A stretch of 64,000 nucleotides of DNA from Devosia sp. 2618 (GTDB lineage Bacteria; Pseudomonadota; Alphaproteobacteria; Rhizobiales; Devosiaceae), in contig NZ_JBEPOO010000001.1 in NCBI RefSeq assembly GCF_040546815.1, positions 3,720,001-3,784,000 of the forward strand. Reading direction: 5' to 3'. This document shows positions 8,217 to 18,120 of this stretch, piece by piece; position 1 is the stretch's first letter, and each line of letters starts with the position of its first letter. A model generated the notes under the pieces. It ran no database searches and was not told where the DNA came from. It saw nothing but the letters and a program-made list of their open reading frames with translations. Made by a program: the position numbers and the translations under genes.

Positions 8217-8462
8217 GATACCCCCACCCAGCCTCCCCCTGATAGGGGGAGGAGCTTGCTCAGCGTGCGGGTCAGCGCCGTGCCACTGCCCGGGTTTGAT
8301 ACATTGGCCTGGGCTGGGTCTTTCTTCTCCCCATCGGGGAGAAGGTGGCGCGCAGCGTCGGATGAGGGGGTGCTTTGGCTCAAGCCGGCGCGTCGCGCAG
8401 GTCCGAGCGCCCCCTCACCGACTCGCGCCTTGCGCGAGCCACCTCTCCCCGATGGGGAGAGG
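8217..8462. repeat. palindromic repeats between murJ and glnD (half family B + family C)
   Basis: Bases 8217-8256 repeat one arm of the 3617 element (ACCCCCACCCAGCC, then a CTCCCCC/GGGGGAG hairpin). Bases 8322-8462 form a second inverted repeat: the left arm TTCTCCCCATCGGGGAGAA followed by GGTGGCGCGCAG and GATGAGGGGG, and the right arm CCCCCTCACC to CTCTCCCCGATGGGGAGAG is its near complement. Such 'CTCTCCCC-GGGGAGAGG' elements are abundant in Hyphomicrobiales. No gene is visible here. Confidence 0.8.
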
Positions 8463-8477
8463 AAAAAAGGCGCCATG

Positions 8478-11273
8478 CTAGCCATTGCCGCTCTTCTGCT
8501 CTGCCCGGGGGTGGAACACGCTCATCAGGGCGTCGTGGATTTTGCGTTGGCGGGGCTTGGCCATGATTTTCTGGCCGGTGAGGTCGGTGACGTAGAAAAC
8601 GTCGACGGCCTTTTCGCCGTAGGTGCCGATATGGGCCGAACCGATGGTGAGGTTGAGATCGGCGATCTGATGGGTCAAAGCGTGCAAGAGGCCCAGGCGA
8701 TCAAGGCCTGACACTTCGATGACGGTGAACTTTTCAGACAAGGCATTGCTGACTGAGACCTGCGCCGGCAGGGCGAAGGGTTTGAGGCGCTTGTTATGGC
8801 GGCTTTCCTTGCCCAGATCGATCAGGATGGTGCGCTTGCCCTGCAGCAATTGTTTGACCGTATCGATGATGCGGGTGGCGCGGACCTTTTCGTCTTCGTC
8901 GGACGTGAAGGTGCGGCGCAGGCGGAAGGTGTCGATGGCGTGGCCGTCGCGGGTCGAGAAAATCTGCGCGCCGATAATGGAGGCATCCTGCATGGTGCAG
9001 GCGCCAGCGATCAGCGACAGCAGGCGCGGATGGTCGGGGGTATAGAAGCTGACTTCGGTAATGCCCTCGAAAGCCTTGATGCGGATCGAGCCGGCGAAGG
9101 GCTGGCCCGACATATCGGCCTGCCGGATCATGCGGGCATGTTCGATCTGCAGTTCCGGCTCGGCGCGGAGCCAGTAATGATCGTAGTGGCGGGCGATATA
9201 GGTTTGCACGTCGGCCGGTGGCCAGGCTTCGAGCGCCTTGGCCAGATTGTGCCGGGCATGTTCGATGCGGTCGGACTGGGTGACCTGGCTGTGGCCGCCG
9301 GACAGCAGCGGCTCGGTGGCGTAGTAGAGGGCGCGTAATAGCGAGCCCTTCCAGCCGGTCCAGACGCCGGGACCCACCGCGCGAATATCGCAGGCGGTGA
9401 GGATCATCAGCAGCGCCAGTCGTTGCGGCGATTGCACCACATCGGCAAAGGCTTTGGCGGTTTCGGGGTCCTGAATATCGCGGGCCTGGGCGATCTCGCT
9501 CATCAGCAGGTGATGTTCGATCAGCCAGGCGACGGTGTCGGTTTCGGCGGCCGACAGGCCAAAGCGCGGGCAGAGCTTTTTGGCGATCTTGGCGCCGGCC
9601 GTGGAGTGATCCTCGGGGCGGCCCTTGGCGATATCGTGCAGAAACAGCGCGACATAAAGCAGGCGTGTGTCGTTGAGCTGGGGCAGCAATTCGTGGGTTA
9701 GCGGCAGCTCGGTACGCAGGCCACCATTGGCGATCTGGGCCATGACGCCGACGGCGCGGATCAGATGCTCGTCCACCGTATAGTGGTGGTACATGTTGAA
9801 CTGCATTAGCGCGACGATTTTGCCGAAATCGGGCACGAACTTGCCGAGCACGCCGCTCTCGTTCATCTGGCGCAGGATGCGTTCGACCGATTGCGGATCG
9901 GTCAGGATGGTCAGGAAATACTCGTTGGCCTTGCGGTCATTGCGCACCTTGTTGTCGATCAGGTGCAGCGAGCGGGTGATGACCTTGATGGCGTCGGGGT
10001 GGAACAGCAATTGTTCTCGGCCCGCCGCGAGGAACACGCGGATCAGGTTGACCGGGTCTTTTTCAAAGATATCGGGCGCCGCGATATTGAGGCGGCCGGT
10101 ATCGAGCACGAAATCGGTTTCGCCCTTGATCTTGCTGCGGCCCTGGCGGAACGGGGCGAGCACACGACCAACGATATCCATATCCTTGGCGTGATTGAAT
10201 TCGAGGCTGGCGCAGATGATGCGGGTGAGGTCCCCGACATCCTTGGCGACGAGGAAATAGCGCTTCATGAAACGCTCGACGCCGAGCATGCCGACGCGCT
10301 GGGCATAGCCCATGCGCTGGGCCAGTTCGGGCTGGACGTCAAAGGTCAGTTTTTCTTCGGCGCGATGGGTCACGAAATGGAGGTGACAGCGCACGGCCCA
10401 GAGGAAATCCTCGGCGCGGGAGAACAGGCGATATTCGGCGGCTGACAGCACGCCCTTGCCGACCAGTTCATGGCTGGTCTTGACCTGGTAGAAGTATTTC
10501 CCGATCCAGAACAGCGTGTTGAGGTCGCGCAGGCCACCCTTGCCGTCCTTGATATTGGGCTCGACCACATAGCGGGTATTGCCCATCAGCTTGTGGCGCT
10601 CGTCGCGCTCGGCCATTTTGGCGGCGATGAATTCGGGGCCCGTCTTGGGCATGATTTCGGTTTCAAAGCGATGGATCAGCTGATCGAACAGCGTCTTGTC
10701 GCCGGTCAGGAACCGCGCTTCGAGCGTTGCGGTGCGCACGGTCATGTCGGCGCGGGCCATGCGGATACATTCGTCGACCGAACGGACGGCGTGGCCGACC
10801 TTTTGGCCCAGATCCCACAGCATATAGAGGATATATTCGGTGACCTGCTCGCCCCAGGGCGTTTGCTTATAGGGCAAGATAAACAGCAGATCGATGTCGG
10901 AGCCGGGGGCCAACGTGCCGCGGCCATAGCCGCCGACGGCCGAGAGCGCGATGGCTTCGGCGCCGGAGGGATTATCGACCGGATAGACGCGGCGCGTGGC
11001 GAAGAGATGCACCGCCGTAATGATTTCGTCTTCGGCGGCGCTCAGGTTCTGCGCGCAGCGGGTGCCCTTGTTGGTGGCCAGCAATTCGGCTTCGGCCTGT
11101 TCGCGGGCCTCGGCCAAAGTCTGGCGAATATGGGCCAGCACGATGGCGCGGGCGGCGCTTGATTTGGGAGCCTCATCGCCAATAGCAGCATCGAGCTCGC
11201 CGAGAATGGTCTCGGCGGGTTTGAGCGCGAATAGCGGTTTTCGCGGCTTTGCCTCAGCTTCGGCGAGCGTCAT
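8478..11273 (-). CDS. glnD: bifunctional PII uridylyltransferase / uridylyl-removing enzyme
   Basis: Master nitrogen sensor: uridylylates PII (GlnB/GlnK) under nitrogen limitation and removes UMP when glutamine is high. 931 residues, close to the family length. Domains in order: nucleotidyltransferase (GGYGRGTLAPGSDIDLLF, DxD at about 122-130), GlnE-like helical linker, HD hydrolase (LHDIAKGRPEDHS, about 544-557), and two C-terminal ACT domains (about 735-815 and 850-925) that sense glutamine. The start overlaps the mutS 3' end by 20 bp, so mutS-glnD is an operon, as in rhizobia. Confidence 0.97.
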   Translation of the reverse strand: MTLAEAEAKPRKPLFALKPAETILGELDAAIGDEAPKSSAARAIVLAHIRQTLAEAREQAEAELLATNKGTRCAQNLSAAEDEIITAVHLFATRRVYPVDNPSGAEAIALSAVGGYGRGTLAPGSDIDLLFILPYKQTPWGEQVTEYILYMLWDLGQKVGHAVRSVDECIRMARADMTVRTATLEARFLTGDKTLFDQLIHRFETEIMPKTGPEFIAAKMAERDERHKLMGNTRYVVEPNIKDGKGGLRDLNTLFWIGKYFYQVKTSHELVGKGVLSAAEYRLFSRAEDFLWAVRCHLHFVTHRAEEKLTFDVQPELAQRMGYAQRVGMLGVERFMKRYFLVAKDVGDLTRIICASLEFNHAKDMDIVGRVLAPFRQGRSKIKGETDFVLDTGRLNIAAPDIFEKDPVNLIRVFLAAGREQLLFHPDAIKVITRSLHLIDNKVRNDRKANEYFLTILTDPQSVERILRQMNESGVLGKFVPDFGKIVALMQFNMYHHYTVDEHLIRAVGVMAQIANGGLRTELPLTHELLPQLNDTRLLYVALFLHDIAKGRPEDHSTAGAKIAKKLCPRFGLSAAETDTVAWLIEHHLLMSEIAQARDIQDPETAKAFADVVQSPQRLALLMILTACDIRAVGPGVWTGWKGSLLRALYYATEPLLSGGHSQVTQSDRIEHARHNLAKALEAWPPADVQTYIARHYDHYWLRAEPELQIEHARMIRQADMSGQPFAGSIRIKAFEGITEVSFYTPDHPRLLSLIAGACTMQDASIIGAQIFSTRDGHAIDTFRLRRTFTSDEDEKVRATRIIDTVKQLLQGKRTILIDLGKESRHNKRLKPFALPAQVSVSNALSEKFTVIEVSGLDRLGLLHALTHQIADLNLTIGSAHIGTYGEKAVDVFYVTDLTGQKIMAKPRQRKIHDALMSVFHPRAEQKSGNG

Positions 11274-13947
11274 CGCGGATTTTCTTCAACTCGTAGAGCG
11301 CTTCAATCGCTTGCTTGGGGGTCATTTCATCGGGACGAACGGCGTCGAGCGCTAAGTGTACCGGGTCTTTCTCAACGGGCCGTGAAACCGGCTGATGCGC
11401 GAAAAGTGGCAGATCGTCTAGCACGCTGGCTTTCTGGCTGGAAGAGGCGGTTCCGGCCGAGCGCTGTTCGAGCACGGTCAGCACCTGACGGGCGCGGGCC
11501 AGCACCGGCTCGGGCAGGCCGGCGAGACGCGCCACCTGGATGCCATAGGAGCGGTCGGCGGCGCCGGGGCCAACTTCGTGCAGGAACACCACTTCGCCCT
11601 CCCACTCGCGCACTTTCATGGTGACATTGCTGACACGGGCCAGGCTCTTGGCGAGGCTGGTCAATTCGTGGAAGTGGGTGGCGAAAAGCGCGCGGCAACC
11701 GGTGGTGTTGTGCAGCGCTTCGACGGCAGCCCAGGCGATGGAAAGACCATCGAAGGTGGCGGTGCCGCGGCCGATTTCGTCCAGCACGACAAGCGAACGG
11801 CGGGTGGCGCGGTTGAGAATAGCGGCGGTTTCGACCATTTCGACCATGAAGGTCGAGCGGCCATGCGCGATATCGTCGCTGGCGCCGACGCGCGAGAAAA
11901 CGCGGTCGATGACGCCGATATGGGCGGAGGAAGCGGGCACGAAGCTGCCCATTTGCGCGAGGATGGCGATCAGCGCGTTCTGGCGCAGGAAGGTCGATTT
12001 ACCGCCCATATTGGGGCCGGTGACCAGCCAGAGCGCACCACCGCCACTGGCATCGTCGCCCGACAGGTCAGCGTCATTGGCGACAAAGCTCTGGCCTTCG
12101 CTCATCACCATGTCTTCAACGACCGGGTGGCGGCCGCCATGGATGGCGAAGGCGAGGGAGTTGTCGATTTCGGGGCGGGTATAGGAGCGGGTGGCGGCCA
12201 GATGGGCGAGCGCCGTGGTGACGTCGAGTTCGGCCAAAGCATCGGCCAGCTGGCGCAGCGCATCGGTGCGACCCAAAACGTCCTGCCGCAGGGTGGCGAA
12301 AATTCGCAGTTCGATTTCGAGCGCTGCCTCATGGGCACGGGCGATGCGGCCTTCGAGTTCGGCCAGTTCGGTCGTCGTGAACCGCATGGCATTGGCCAGC
12401 GTCTGGCGATGAATGAAGGTCTGGCGATGCGGCTCTTCAAGGAGCTTGGTGCCATGAGCAGCCGGAACTTCAACGAAATAGCCGAGGACGCCGTTGTGGC
12501 GGATTTTGAGGGAGCGGACGTCGGTTTCGTCCATCAGGCGGGCCTGCAGCGCGGCGACGACGGCGCGGGTTTCGCTGGCCAAAGCGCGTTCGTCATCGAG
12601 CGCGGTATCGTAGCCCTTGCGCACGAAACCGCCGTCGCGGCTGAACAGGGGCAGCTCGTCGTCGAGGGCGAGCGAGAGTTCGGAGGCCAGCGGCAGGGGC
12701 GCGGCGGCAAGGGTTTGCACCAATCGCGCCAGAACCTCGGGCACATCCTGCAGGCGGGCGAAGTGCCCCGACAGTGCCGCAGCAGCGTTGACGGCTTTGC
12801 CAACCGAAGCGAGATCGCGCGGACCACCGCGATCCAGCGCAAGGCGAGTGAGGGCACGGGCCAGATCGGGCACGGATTTCAGATCAGCGCGCAGGCGGCC
12901 GGTGAGCAAGGTGTCGTTGGCGAGGAGGCCCACGGCGTCGAGGCGGGCATTGATGGCGGCCGACGCTGCCAAGGGCGCAGCGAGACGGGCGGACAGCAGG
13001 CGCGATCCCGGCGCAGTGACGGTGAGGTCTATGACCTGCCGGAGCGAGCCGCGTTGCTGGCCGCGCTGGGTCTGGTGCAGTTCAAGGCTCGAACGTGTGG
13101 CGGCGTCGATGGCCATATGGCGGCTGGCGGTTTCGGGAACCGGGGCGCGCAGGGCAACGCCGACGCCCTTCTGGCTTTCGCGTACATAGGCGACGATGGC
13201 GCCCAGCGCGGCTCGAGCGGCGCGCGACAGAGCACTTGGATCGAAATCGCCGCCAGGAAAGGCGTTGCGCAGGGCGTCGCTGGCGGCTTCGCTATCAAAG
13301 CTTTCGGCCGGGGCGGCGTGGGTGATCTCAACCCAGTTTGGCGCGAACAGATGCCGCTCGACCAGCGCCTGCCGGGTGGCGTCGGCCATCAGCAATTCGG
13401 CCGGGTCGATGCGGGCAAGTTCGTCCTGCAACTGCTCGGCAGAGAGATCGGCGGTGAAGGTTTCGCCGGTCGACACGTCGGCCCAGGCCAGAGCGAAATC
13501 GGTTTCGCCGTGGCGCACCATGGCGAGCGTCGCAAGGAAATTGGAGGTGCGGGCGTCGAGGTGATCGTCTTCGGTCAGCGTACCGGCCGTGATCAGGCGC
13601 ACGACATCGCGTTTGACGACGGATTTGGCGCCGCGCTTTTTGGCTTCCTTGGGGTCTTCGATCTGCTCGCAGATGGCGACGCGATGGCCCAGCTTGATGA
13701 GCTTATTGAGATAGTCATTGGCGGCATGGATGGGCACGCCGCACATGCCGATATCTTCGCCCAGATGCTTGCCGCGCTTGGTGAGCACGATGCCAAGCGC
13801 AGCACTGGCGATCTCGGCGTCCTCAAAGAACAGCTCGTAGAAATCGCCCATGCGATAGAACAGCAGATAGCCCGGATTGACCGCCTTGATCTCGAAATAC
13901 TGCGCCATCATGGGCGTCAAAGTGGGTTGAACGGTCGTCTGGTCCAT
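11254..13947 (-). CDS. mutS: DNA mismatch repair protein MutS
   Basis: Mismatch-recognition ATPase that starts methyl-independent mismatch repair with MutL; 897 residues. The N-terminal mismatch-binding domain starts at TPMMAQYFEIK and keeps the Phe-x-Glu-type contact region (YRMGDFYELFFEDA). Walker A GPNMGGKSTF lies at about 642-651 and Walker B VVLDEIGRGTATFDG about 80 residues later, with HTH dimerisation residues at the C-terminus. It overlaps glnD by 20 bp; the upstream intergenic region carries the 82-bp repeat at 14081. Confidence 0.97.
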   Translation of the reverse strand: MDQTTVQPTLTPMMAQYFEIKAVNPGYLLFYRMGDFYELFFEDAEIASAALGIVLTKRGKHLGEDIGMCGVPIHAANDYLNKLIKLGHRVAICEQIEDPKEAKKRGAKSVVKRDVVRLITAGTLTEDDHLDARTSNFLATLAMVRHGETDFALAWADVSTGETFTADLSAEQLQDELARIDPAELLMADATRQALVERHLFAPNWVEITHAAPAESFDSEAASDALRNAFPGGDFDPSALSRAARAALGAIVAYVRESQKGVGVALRAPVPETASRHMAIDAATRSSLELHQTQRGQQRGSLRQVIDLTVTAPGSRLLSARLAAPLAASAAINARLDAVGLLANDTLLTGRLRADLKSVPDLARALTRLALDRGGPRDLASVGKAVNAAAALSGHFARLQDVPEVLARLVQTLAAAPLPLASELSLALDDELPLFSRDGGFVRKGYDTALDDERALASETRAVVAALQARLMDETDVRSLKIRHNGVLGYFVEVPAAHGTKLLEEPHRQTFIHRQTLANAMRFTTTELAELEGRIARAHEAALEIELRIFATLRQDVLGRTDALRQLADALAELDVTTALAHLAATRSYTRPEIDNSLAFAIHGGRHPVVEDMVMSEGQSFVANDADLSGDDASGGGALWLVTGPNMGGKSTFLRQNALIAILAQMGSFVPASSAHIGVIDRVFSRVGASDDIAHGRSTFMVEMVETAAILNRATRRSLVVLDEIGRGTATFDGLSIAWAAVEALHNTTGCRALFATHFHELTSLAKSLARVSNVTMKVREWEGEVVFLHEVGPGAADRSYGIQVARLAGLPEPVLARARQVLTVLEQRSAGTASSSQKASVLDDLPLFAHQPVSRPVEKDPVHLALDAVRPDEMTPKQAIEALYELKKIRDDARRS

Positions 13948-14080
13948 CAGGCAACAGGTCTCGGCAGGAAAGCGGCGACCTTATGGCGTTCGATACGAAA
14001 ATCCAACCGGGGGGTGCGCGTTAGGTGTGGGGATTTTGTGGATGGGGTTTTGGGGTTGGCGACTCGACAACGCCTCGCAC

Positions 14081-14162
14081 CGTCATCACCCGGTTTGTCC
14101 GGGTGATCCATTCTGCAGCGTGCGTCAGCAGGTGGATTGCCCGGACAAGCCGGGCAATGACG
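14081..14162. repeat. 82-bp double-hairpin repeat, copy 1
   Basis: Two 30-nt arms (14081-14110 and 14133-14162) are inverted copies, and each arm is itself a hairpin: CACCCGG...CCGGGTG on the left, TGCCCGG...CCGGGCA on the right. The left stem uses CA/TG where the right uses TG/CA, so each hairpin keeps its own pairing. A second copy of equal length in opposite orientation is at 20323. Both lie between co-oriented genes. Confidence 0.85.
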
Positions 14163-14182
14163 GATGAGCGAGAGGTTCGGGA

Positions 14183-14986
14183 TTAGACCGAGGCTGGTTC
14201 GACGACTTTGCGGTAGAGGTGCCAGGTGGCGTGGCCGAAGATGGGGATGACCACCGCCAGGCCGACAAAGATCGGTAGCGAGCCAAGGAACAGGCCAACG
14301 CCGACGATAACGCCCCAGGCCAGCATGGGAATTGGGTTGCGCAGGACGGCGCGGAACGAGGTTTCGACGGCAACGAACGCCCCGACATCGCGATCGAGCA
14401 GCAGCGGGAAGGCGATGACCGTGGTGCAGAGCGTGACCAGCGCAAACAGCGCGCCGAGCAGGGTGCCGACGATCAGCAATGTCATGCCGCCCGGTTCGCT
14501 GAACACCTGGGCGAACAGGCCATTGAGCGTTTGTGGCGTGGTGGAGCTGAAGACGGATTCGTAAAGCGCCTGCGCCGCGGTGAGCCACAGCGTGAAAAAC
14601 ACGAAGAGCATGACGCCAACCGCGGCGATGGAGCCAATAGCGGGCGAGCGCAGCACCTCAAAGGCATGCGACCAGCTGGTATCGAGGCCCTGTTCGCGCC
14701 GGCGGCTGATTTCATAAAGGCCGAGCGCGGCGAAGGGGCCGATCAGCGCAAAGCCGCCCACGAGCGGATAGAGCAGGGGCCAAGTGTAAAACCCGTTCAT
14801 CCAGACAGTCAGCACAACGCCAATGACGGGATAGATCAGTGCCAGCATCACATAGTGGCTGGGCTTTTCCCAAAAGTCGGCCGCGCCCTGTCGCAGGGCG
14901 TCGAAGACATCTGAGATCGAGATGGTGCGAATGACGGGCACGTCGAGCTTGTCGCCGGCGCCGGATAGGACGTGGAAGTCTGCCAT
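14183..14986 (-). CDS. DUF2189 membrane protein
   Basis: A 267-residue inner-membrane protein of the DUF2189 family, with about six hydrophobic segments (HYVMLALIYPVIGVVLTVW, LYPLVGGFALIGPFAALGLY, then four more). The cytoplasmic N-terminus (VIRTISISDVFDALRQGAADFWEKPSH) is the typical family entry. Function unknown; in other alphaproteobacteria such proteins are found near respiratory genes, which is not the case here. It is upstream of mutS but separated by a repeat, so it is probably its own unit. Confidence 0.82.
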   Translation of the reverse strand: MADFHVLSGAGDKLDVPVIRTISISDVFDALRQGAADFWEKPSHYVMLALIYPVIGVVLTVWMNGFYTWPLLYPLVGGFALIGPFAALGLYEISRRREQGLDTSWSHAFEVLRSPAIGSIAAVGVMLFVFFTLWLTAAQALYESVFSSTTPQTLNGLFAQVFSEPGGMTLLIVGTLLGALFALVTLCTTVIAFPLLLDRDVGAFVAVETSFRAVLRNPIPMLAWGVIVGVGLFLGSLPIFVGLAVVIPIFGHATWHLYRKVVEPASV

Positions 14987-15202
14987 GGCTGGTCTCCGCT
15001 GTCAGTGGCAGAGAGCATTCGCCGGGTCGTCGGCCGGACTGGTTACAGCGCGGCTAGAAGCGAACGCGGTCTGTATCCGAGCCAGATTAGCCCGATTGGG
15101 GCGGCTTGTCGTCGGTGATCGGGAAAATGTGATTGAGGCACGACCCGTATCCTGCGACGGGCTCAGGATGAGGCCTACCGTTGGGCCGGTTCTCTAACAG
15201 CT

Positions 15203-15235
15203 GCGCGACCTCATGGTGATACCACGAGGTCGCGC
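15203..15235 (-). terminator. hairpin downstream of xylA
   Basis: A 15-bp stem with one mismatch (GCGCGACCTCATGGT, loop GAT, ACCACGAGGTCGCGC) begins 25 nt after the xylA stop on the - strand. There is no strong T-run, so it may work only as a 3' stabiliser or a weak terminator. The rest of 14987-15202 shows no gene. Confidence 0.55.
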
Positions 15236-15260
15236 GTGTTTGGGTCGGATGATCTGCCGC

Positions 15261-16568
15261 TTAGACGAAGCGGTTGACCAGGTTTTCGAGATATTCCTGG
15301 CGGCCGGACTTTGGCTGCGGGTTAATGCCATCGGCATGAACCTTGGCGGCGATGTCGGAGAGGCTCAGCTTGCCTGCGAGGATGTCCTTGCCCAGGCCAT
15401 TGTCCCAACCGGCATAGCGGCCATCGAGCAGCTTGTCATATTCGCCATCCTCGATGAGCGCGACGGCGCCCTTGAGGCCGCGGGCCAGCGTGTCGAGGCC
15501 CAGAATGTGGCCATGCAGCAGGTCTGCGGGGTCGAGCGACTGGCGACGGACCTTGGCGTCGAAATTGAAGCCGCCCTTGCCCAGACCGCCCTGCTTGAGG
15601 ATGTAGTAGAAGGCCAGCGCCATTTCGCCCGCATTGTTGGGGAAGTGATCGGTATCCCAGCCGGACTGCAGATCGTTGCGGTTGGCGTCGACCGAGCCGA
15701 GCTGGCCGAGCGACGAGGCGAGGGCCAGTTCGTGCTCGAAGGAGTGACCGGCCAGGAAGGCGTGGCCGACCTCGATGTTGCACTTCACCTTCTTTTCGAG
15801 GCCGTACTTCTGGAGGAAGCCAAAGACCGTCGCGACGTCGAAGTCGTACTGGTGCTTGCTTGGCTCCTGTGGCTTGGGCTCGATCAGGATCTGGCCCTTA
15901 AAGCCGATCTTTTCTGCATGCTCGATCACGAGGTGCAGGAAGCGGGCCATCTGGTCCTGTTCCTGGCCGATCTTGGTGTTGAGCAGGGTTTCGTAGCCTT
16001 CACGGCCGCCCCAGAGCACATAGTTCTCGCCGCCCAGTTCATTGGTCAGCTCGAGCACAGCCTTCACCTGGCCAGCGGCATAGGCGAAGATTTCGGGATC
16101 TGGATTGGTGGCAGCACCAGCCATGTAGCGGCGGTTGGAGAAGAGGTTTGCCGTGCCCCAGAGGAGCTTCTTGCCGGTTTCCTGCATCTTGGCAGACAGA
16201 ATGTCGCCGATGACGCGCAGGTTCTTGTTGCTCTCTTCGAGCGTCGCGCCTTCGGGAGCCACGTCCACGTCGTGGAAGGCAAAGAAGGGCACGTCGATCA
16301 GGTTGAAAAATTCAAAGGCCACTTCAGCCTTGAGCTTGGCGCCTTCAAGGCCCTTGTCGAACCACGGACGATCAAAAGTACGGCCGCCGAACGGATCGCC
16401 GCCTTCCTGCGCCAAGGCATGCCAATAGGCGATGGCCGGGCGGATATGGTCTTCCATCCGCTTGCCGGCGATCCCTTCGTCCTTGTTATAATGGCGATAG
16501 GCCAGCGCGTTGCGGCTTTCAGGGCCTTCATACTTGACCTGGCTTAGGCCCTTGAAAAAATCACTCAC
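15261..16568 (-). CDS. xylA: xylose isomerase
   Basis: Interconverts D-xylose and D-xylulose; cytoplasmic, metal dependent. 435 residues, the length of the group II enzyme. Seen: catalytic-His region [15 protein letters not shown], the [15 protein letters not shown] metal motif and [18 protein letters not shown]. It overlaps xylB by 4 bp (ATGA-type coupling) on the - strand. The operon order lacI-type regulator, xylB, xylA fits LacI-family control of xylose catabolism. Confidence 0.97.
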   Translation of the reverse strand: MSDFFKGLSQVKYEGPESRNALAYRHYNKDEGIAGKRMEDHIRPAIAYWHALAQEGGDPFGGRTFDRPWFDKGLEGAKLKAEVAFEFFNLIDVPFFAFHDVDVAPEGATLEESNKNLRVIGDILSAKMQETGKKLLWGTANLFSNRRYMAGAATNPDPEIFAYAAGQVKAVLELTNELGGENYVLWGGREGYETLLNTKIGQEQDQMARFLHLVIEHAEKIGFKGQILIEPKPQEPSKHQYDFDVATVFGFLQKYGLEKKVKCNIEVGHAFLAGHSFEHELALASSLGQLGSVDANRNDLQSGWDTDHFPNNAGEMALAFYYILKQGGLGKGGFNFDAKVRRQSLDPADLLHGHILGLDTLARGLKGAVALIEDGEYDKLLDGRYAGWDNGLGKDILAGKLSLSDIAAKVHADGINPQPKSGRQEYLENLVNRFV

Positions 16569-18028
16569 GAACGTGCCTCCTCGATGGCAGGGTAGAGCGC
16601 GCGGTAACGCGCATATTGGTCGGAATAGGCGGCCGACAGGGATTTGTCGGGCGCAATGACGGTCTTGATCGGCGGCATGGTGATGACGGTGTGGGGATCG
16701 GCGCCCTCAGCGGCACAGAGGCCGAGACGGGCGGCGCCCAGTGCACCACCGAAATCGCCGTCCTCGGGGAGGGCGATTTCCATATCGAGATTGGTGGCGA
16801 TCATCTTGAGCCAGAGCGCCGATCTGGCGCCACCGCCAACCGCCAGCAGGCGGTCAATCCTTGTGCCGGCATCGTGCAGTACGCGCTGGCAATCGCGGAA
16901 GGCGAAGGTCACGCCTTCCATGACGGCCTGCGTCAGGCGCGCTGGATCGGAGCGATGCGACAGGCCGGTGAAGGAGCCGCGGGCGCTGGCATTGTTGTGT
17001 GGCGTGCGTTCGCCAGAGAGGTAGGGCAGGAAGATTTCTTCGCCCGGACCGGTGAACGATGCCTCGGCAGCGCCCGACAGCTCGGCCTGTTTCTGGCCGG
17101 TAATGCGCGACAGCCAGTTGAGGCTATCGGTGGCGGACAGAATGACGCCCATCTGGTGCCAGGTATCGGGAATGGCATGGCAGAAGGCGTGGACGGCCGC
17201 TTCGGTATTGGGGCGGAATTTGTCGTTGGAGACAAACAGCACGCCCGACGTGCCGAGCGAGACAAAGCCTTCGCCGGGGCGAATGGCGCCGATACCGCAA
17301 GCGGCGGCGGCGTTATCGCCTGCGCCACCGGCAACGACGGCGGTGCCGGCAATGCCCCAGCGCGATGCCAGTTCGGCCTTGAGATTGCCTGAGGGCGCGG
17401 AGCCTTCGACGAGGCGCGGCATGTGGGAACGGTTGAGGCCGGTGACGGCCAGCAGCTCGTCTGACCAGTCGCGCTTGGCAACGTCGAGCCAGAGCGTGCC
17501 GGCGGCGTCGGACATGTCTTCGACATGCTCGCCGGTCAGCAGCAGGCGTACATACGCCTTGGGCAGCAGGACCTTGGCGATCTTGGCGTAAATCTCCGGC
17601 TCATGCTTGCGAACCCAGGCGATCTTGGGCGCCGTAAAGCCGGGCATGGCGATATTGCCCGAAATCTGGCGCAGGGTTGGAAGCGCCGCTTCCATTTCCT
17701 TGCACTCCGCTTCCGAGCGGCCATCGTTCCAGAGGATGCAGGGGCGAAGGACTTCGTCGTCCTTACCCAGCAGCGTCGCGCCATGCATGTGGCCGGAAAG
17801 GCCTATGCCGCGCACAGCAGCCAGTTCCTTGGGGTTGGACGCCTTGAGCTTGTCGATGGCGGCCAGCGTTGCGGTCCACCAATCGGCGGGGTTCTGTTCG
17901 GACCAGCCGGGATGGGGGCGCACGGGCTCGACGGCGGGGGCGGAGGCTTCGCCGAGGGCGCGACCATGCGCGTCGATCAGCAGGACCTTGACGCCGGATG
18001 TGCCGATATCAATGCCGAGATAAGTCAT
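16565..18028 (-). CDS. xylB: xylulokinase
   Basis: Phosphorylates D-xylulose to xylulose 5-phosphate, feeding the pentose phosphate pathway. 487-residue FGGY kinase: N-terminal phosphate loop [28 protein letters not shown] in the FGGY_N domain, and [15 protein letters not shown] plus [12 protein letters not shown] in the C-terminal domain. The SD (GAGG) and the first bases of the ATG are inside a perfect 18-bp palindrome, so a repressor there would block initiation. It follows the regulator by 92 bp. Confidence 0.96.
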   Translation of the reverse strand: MTYLGIDIGTSGVKVLLIDAHGRALGEASAPAVEPVRPHPGWSEQNPADWWTATLAAIDKLKASNPKELAAVRGIGLSGHMHGATLLGKDDEVLRPCILWNDGRSEAECKEMEAALPTLRQISGNIAMPGFTAPKIAWVRKHEPEIYAKIAKVLLPKAYVRLLLTGEHVEDMSDAAGTLWLDVAKRDWSDELLAVTGLNRSHMPRLVEGSAPSGNLKAELASRWGIAGTAVVAGGAGDNAAAACGIGAIRPGEGFVSLGTSGVLFVSNDKFRPNTEAAVHAFCHAIPDTWHQMGVILSATDSLNWLSRITGQKQAELSGAAEASFTGPGEEIFLPYLSGERTPHNNASARGSFTGLSHRSDPARLTQAVMEGVTFAFRDCQRVLHDAGTRIDRLLAVGGGARSALWLKMIATNLDMEIALPEDGDFGGALGAARLGLCAAEGADPHTVITMPPIKTVIAPDKSLSAAYSDQYARYRALYPAIEEARS

Positions 18029-18044
18029 GAGGTACGTACCTCAT
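18027..18044 (-). promoter_or_regulatory. 18-bp perfect palindrome at the xylB start (LacI-type operator candidate)
   Basis: ATGAGGTAC-GTACCTCAT covers the xylB SD and the first bases of its start codon. Its central CG is typical of LacI-family operators, and the adjacent regulator is LacI family. As RNA the same sequence could fold and hide the SD. Assignment to this regulator is inferred. Confidence 0.6.
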
Positions 18045-18077
18045 TTTCGGGAATGCAAAACATCTGAACGTCCTCCA

Positions 18078-18093
18078 GGCCCAATTTTGGGCC
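18078..18093 (-). terminator. short hairpin between the lacI-type gene and xylB
   Basis: GGCCCAA-TT-TTGGGCC, a perfect 7-bp stem, 28 nt after the regulator's stop. There is no T-run; possibly a weak attenuator that makes xylBA expression differ from that of the regulator. Confidence 0.4.
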
Positions 18094-18120
18094 ACGCCGG
18101 TTTGATGATTGGCGCTGTCT

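Noticed and set aside
6864..8711. A 615-codon open frame on the + strand opposite murJ
   Set aside because: Composition is a mirror of murJ codon use (His/Gly/Asp-rich), it has no conserved motif, and it runs through the palindromic repeats; a GC-rich shadow.
11578..14106. An 842-codon open frame on the + strand opposite mutS
   Set aside because: Antisense of a certain gene in high-GC DNA; no domain pattern, no SD.
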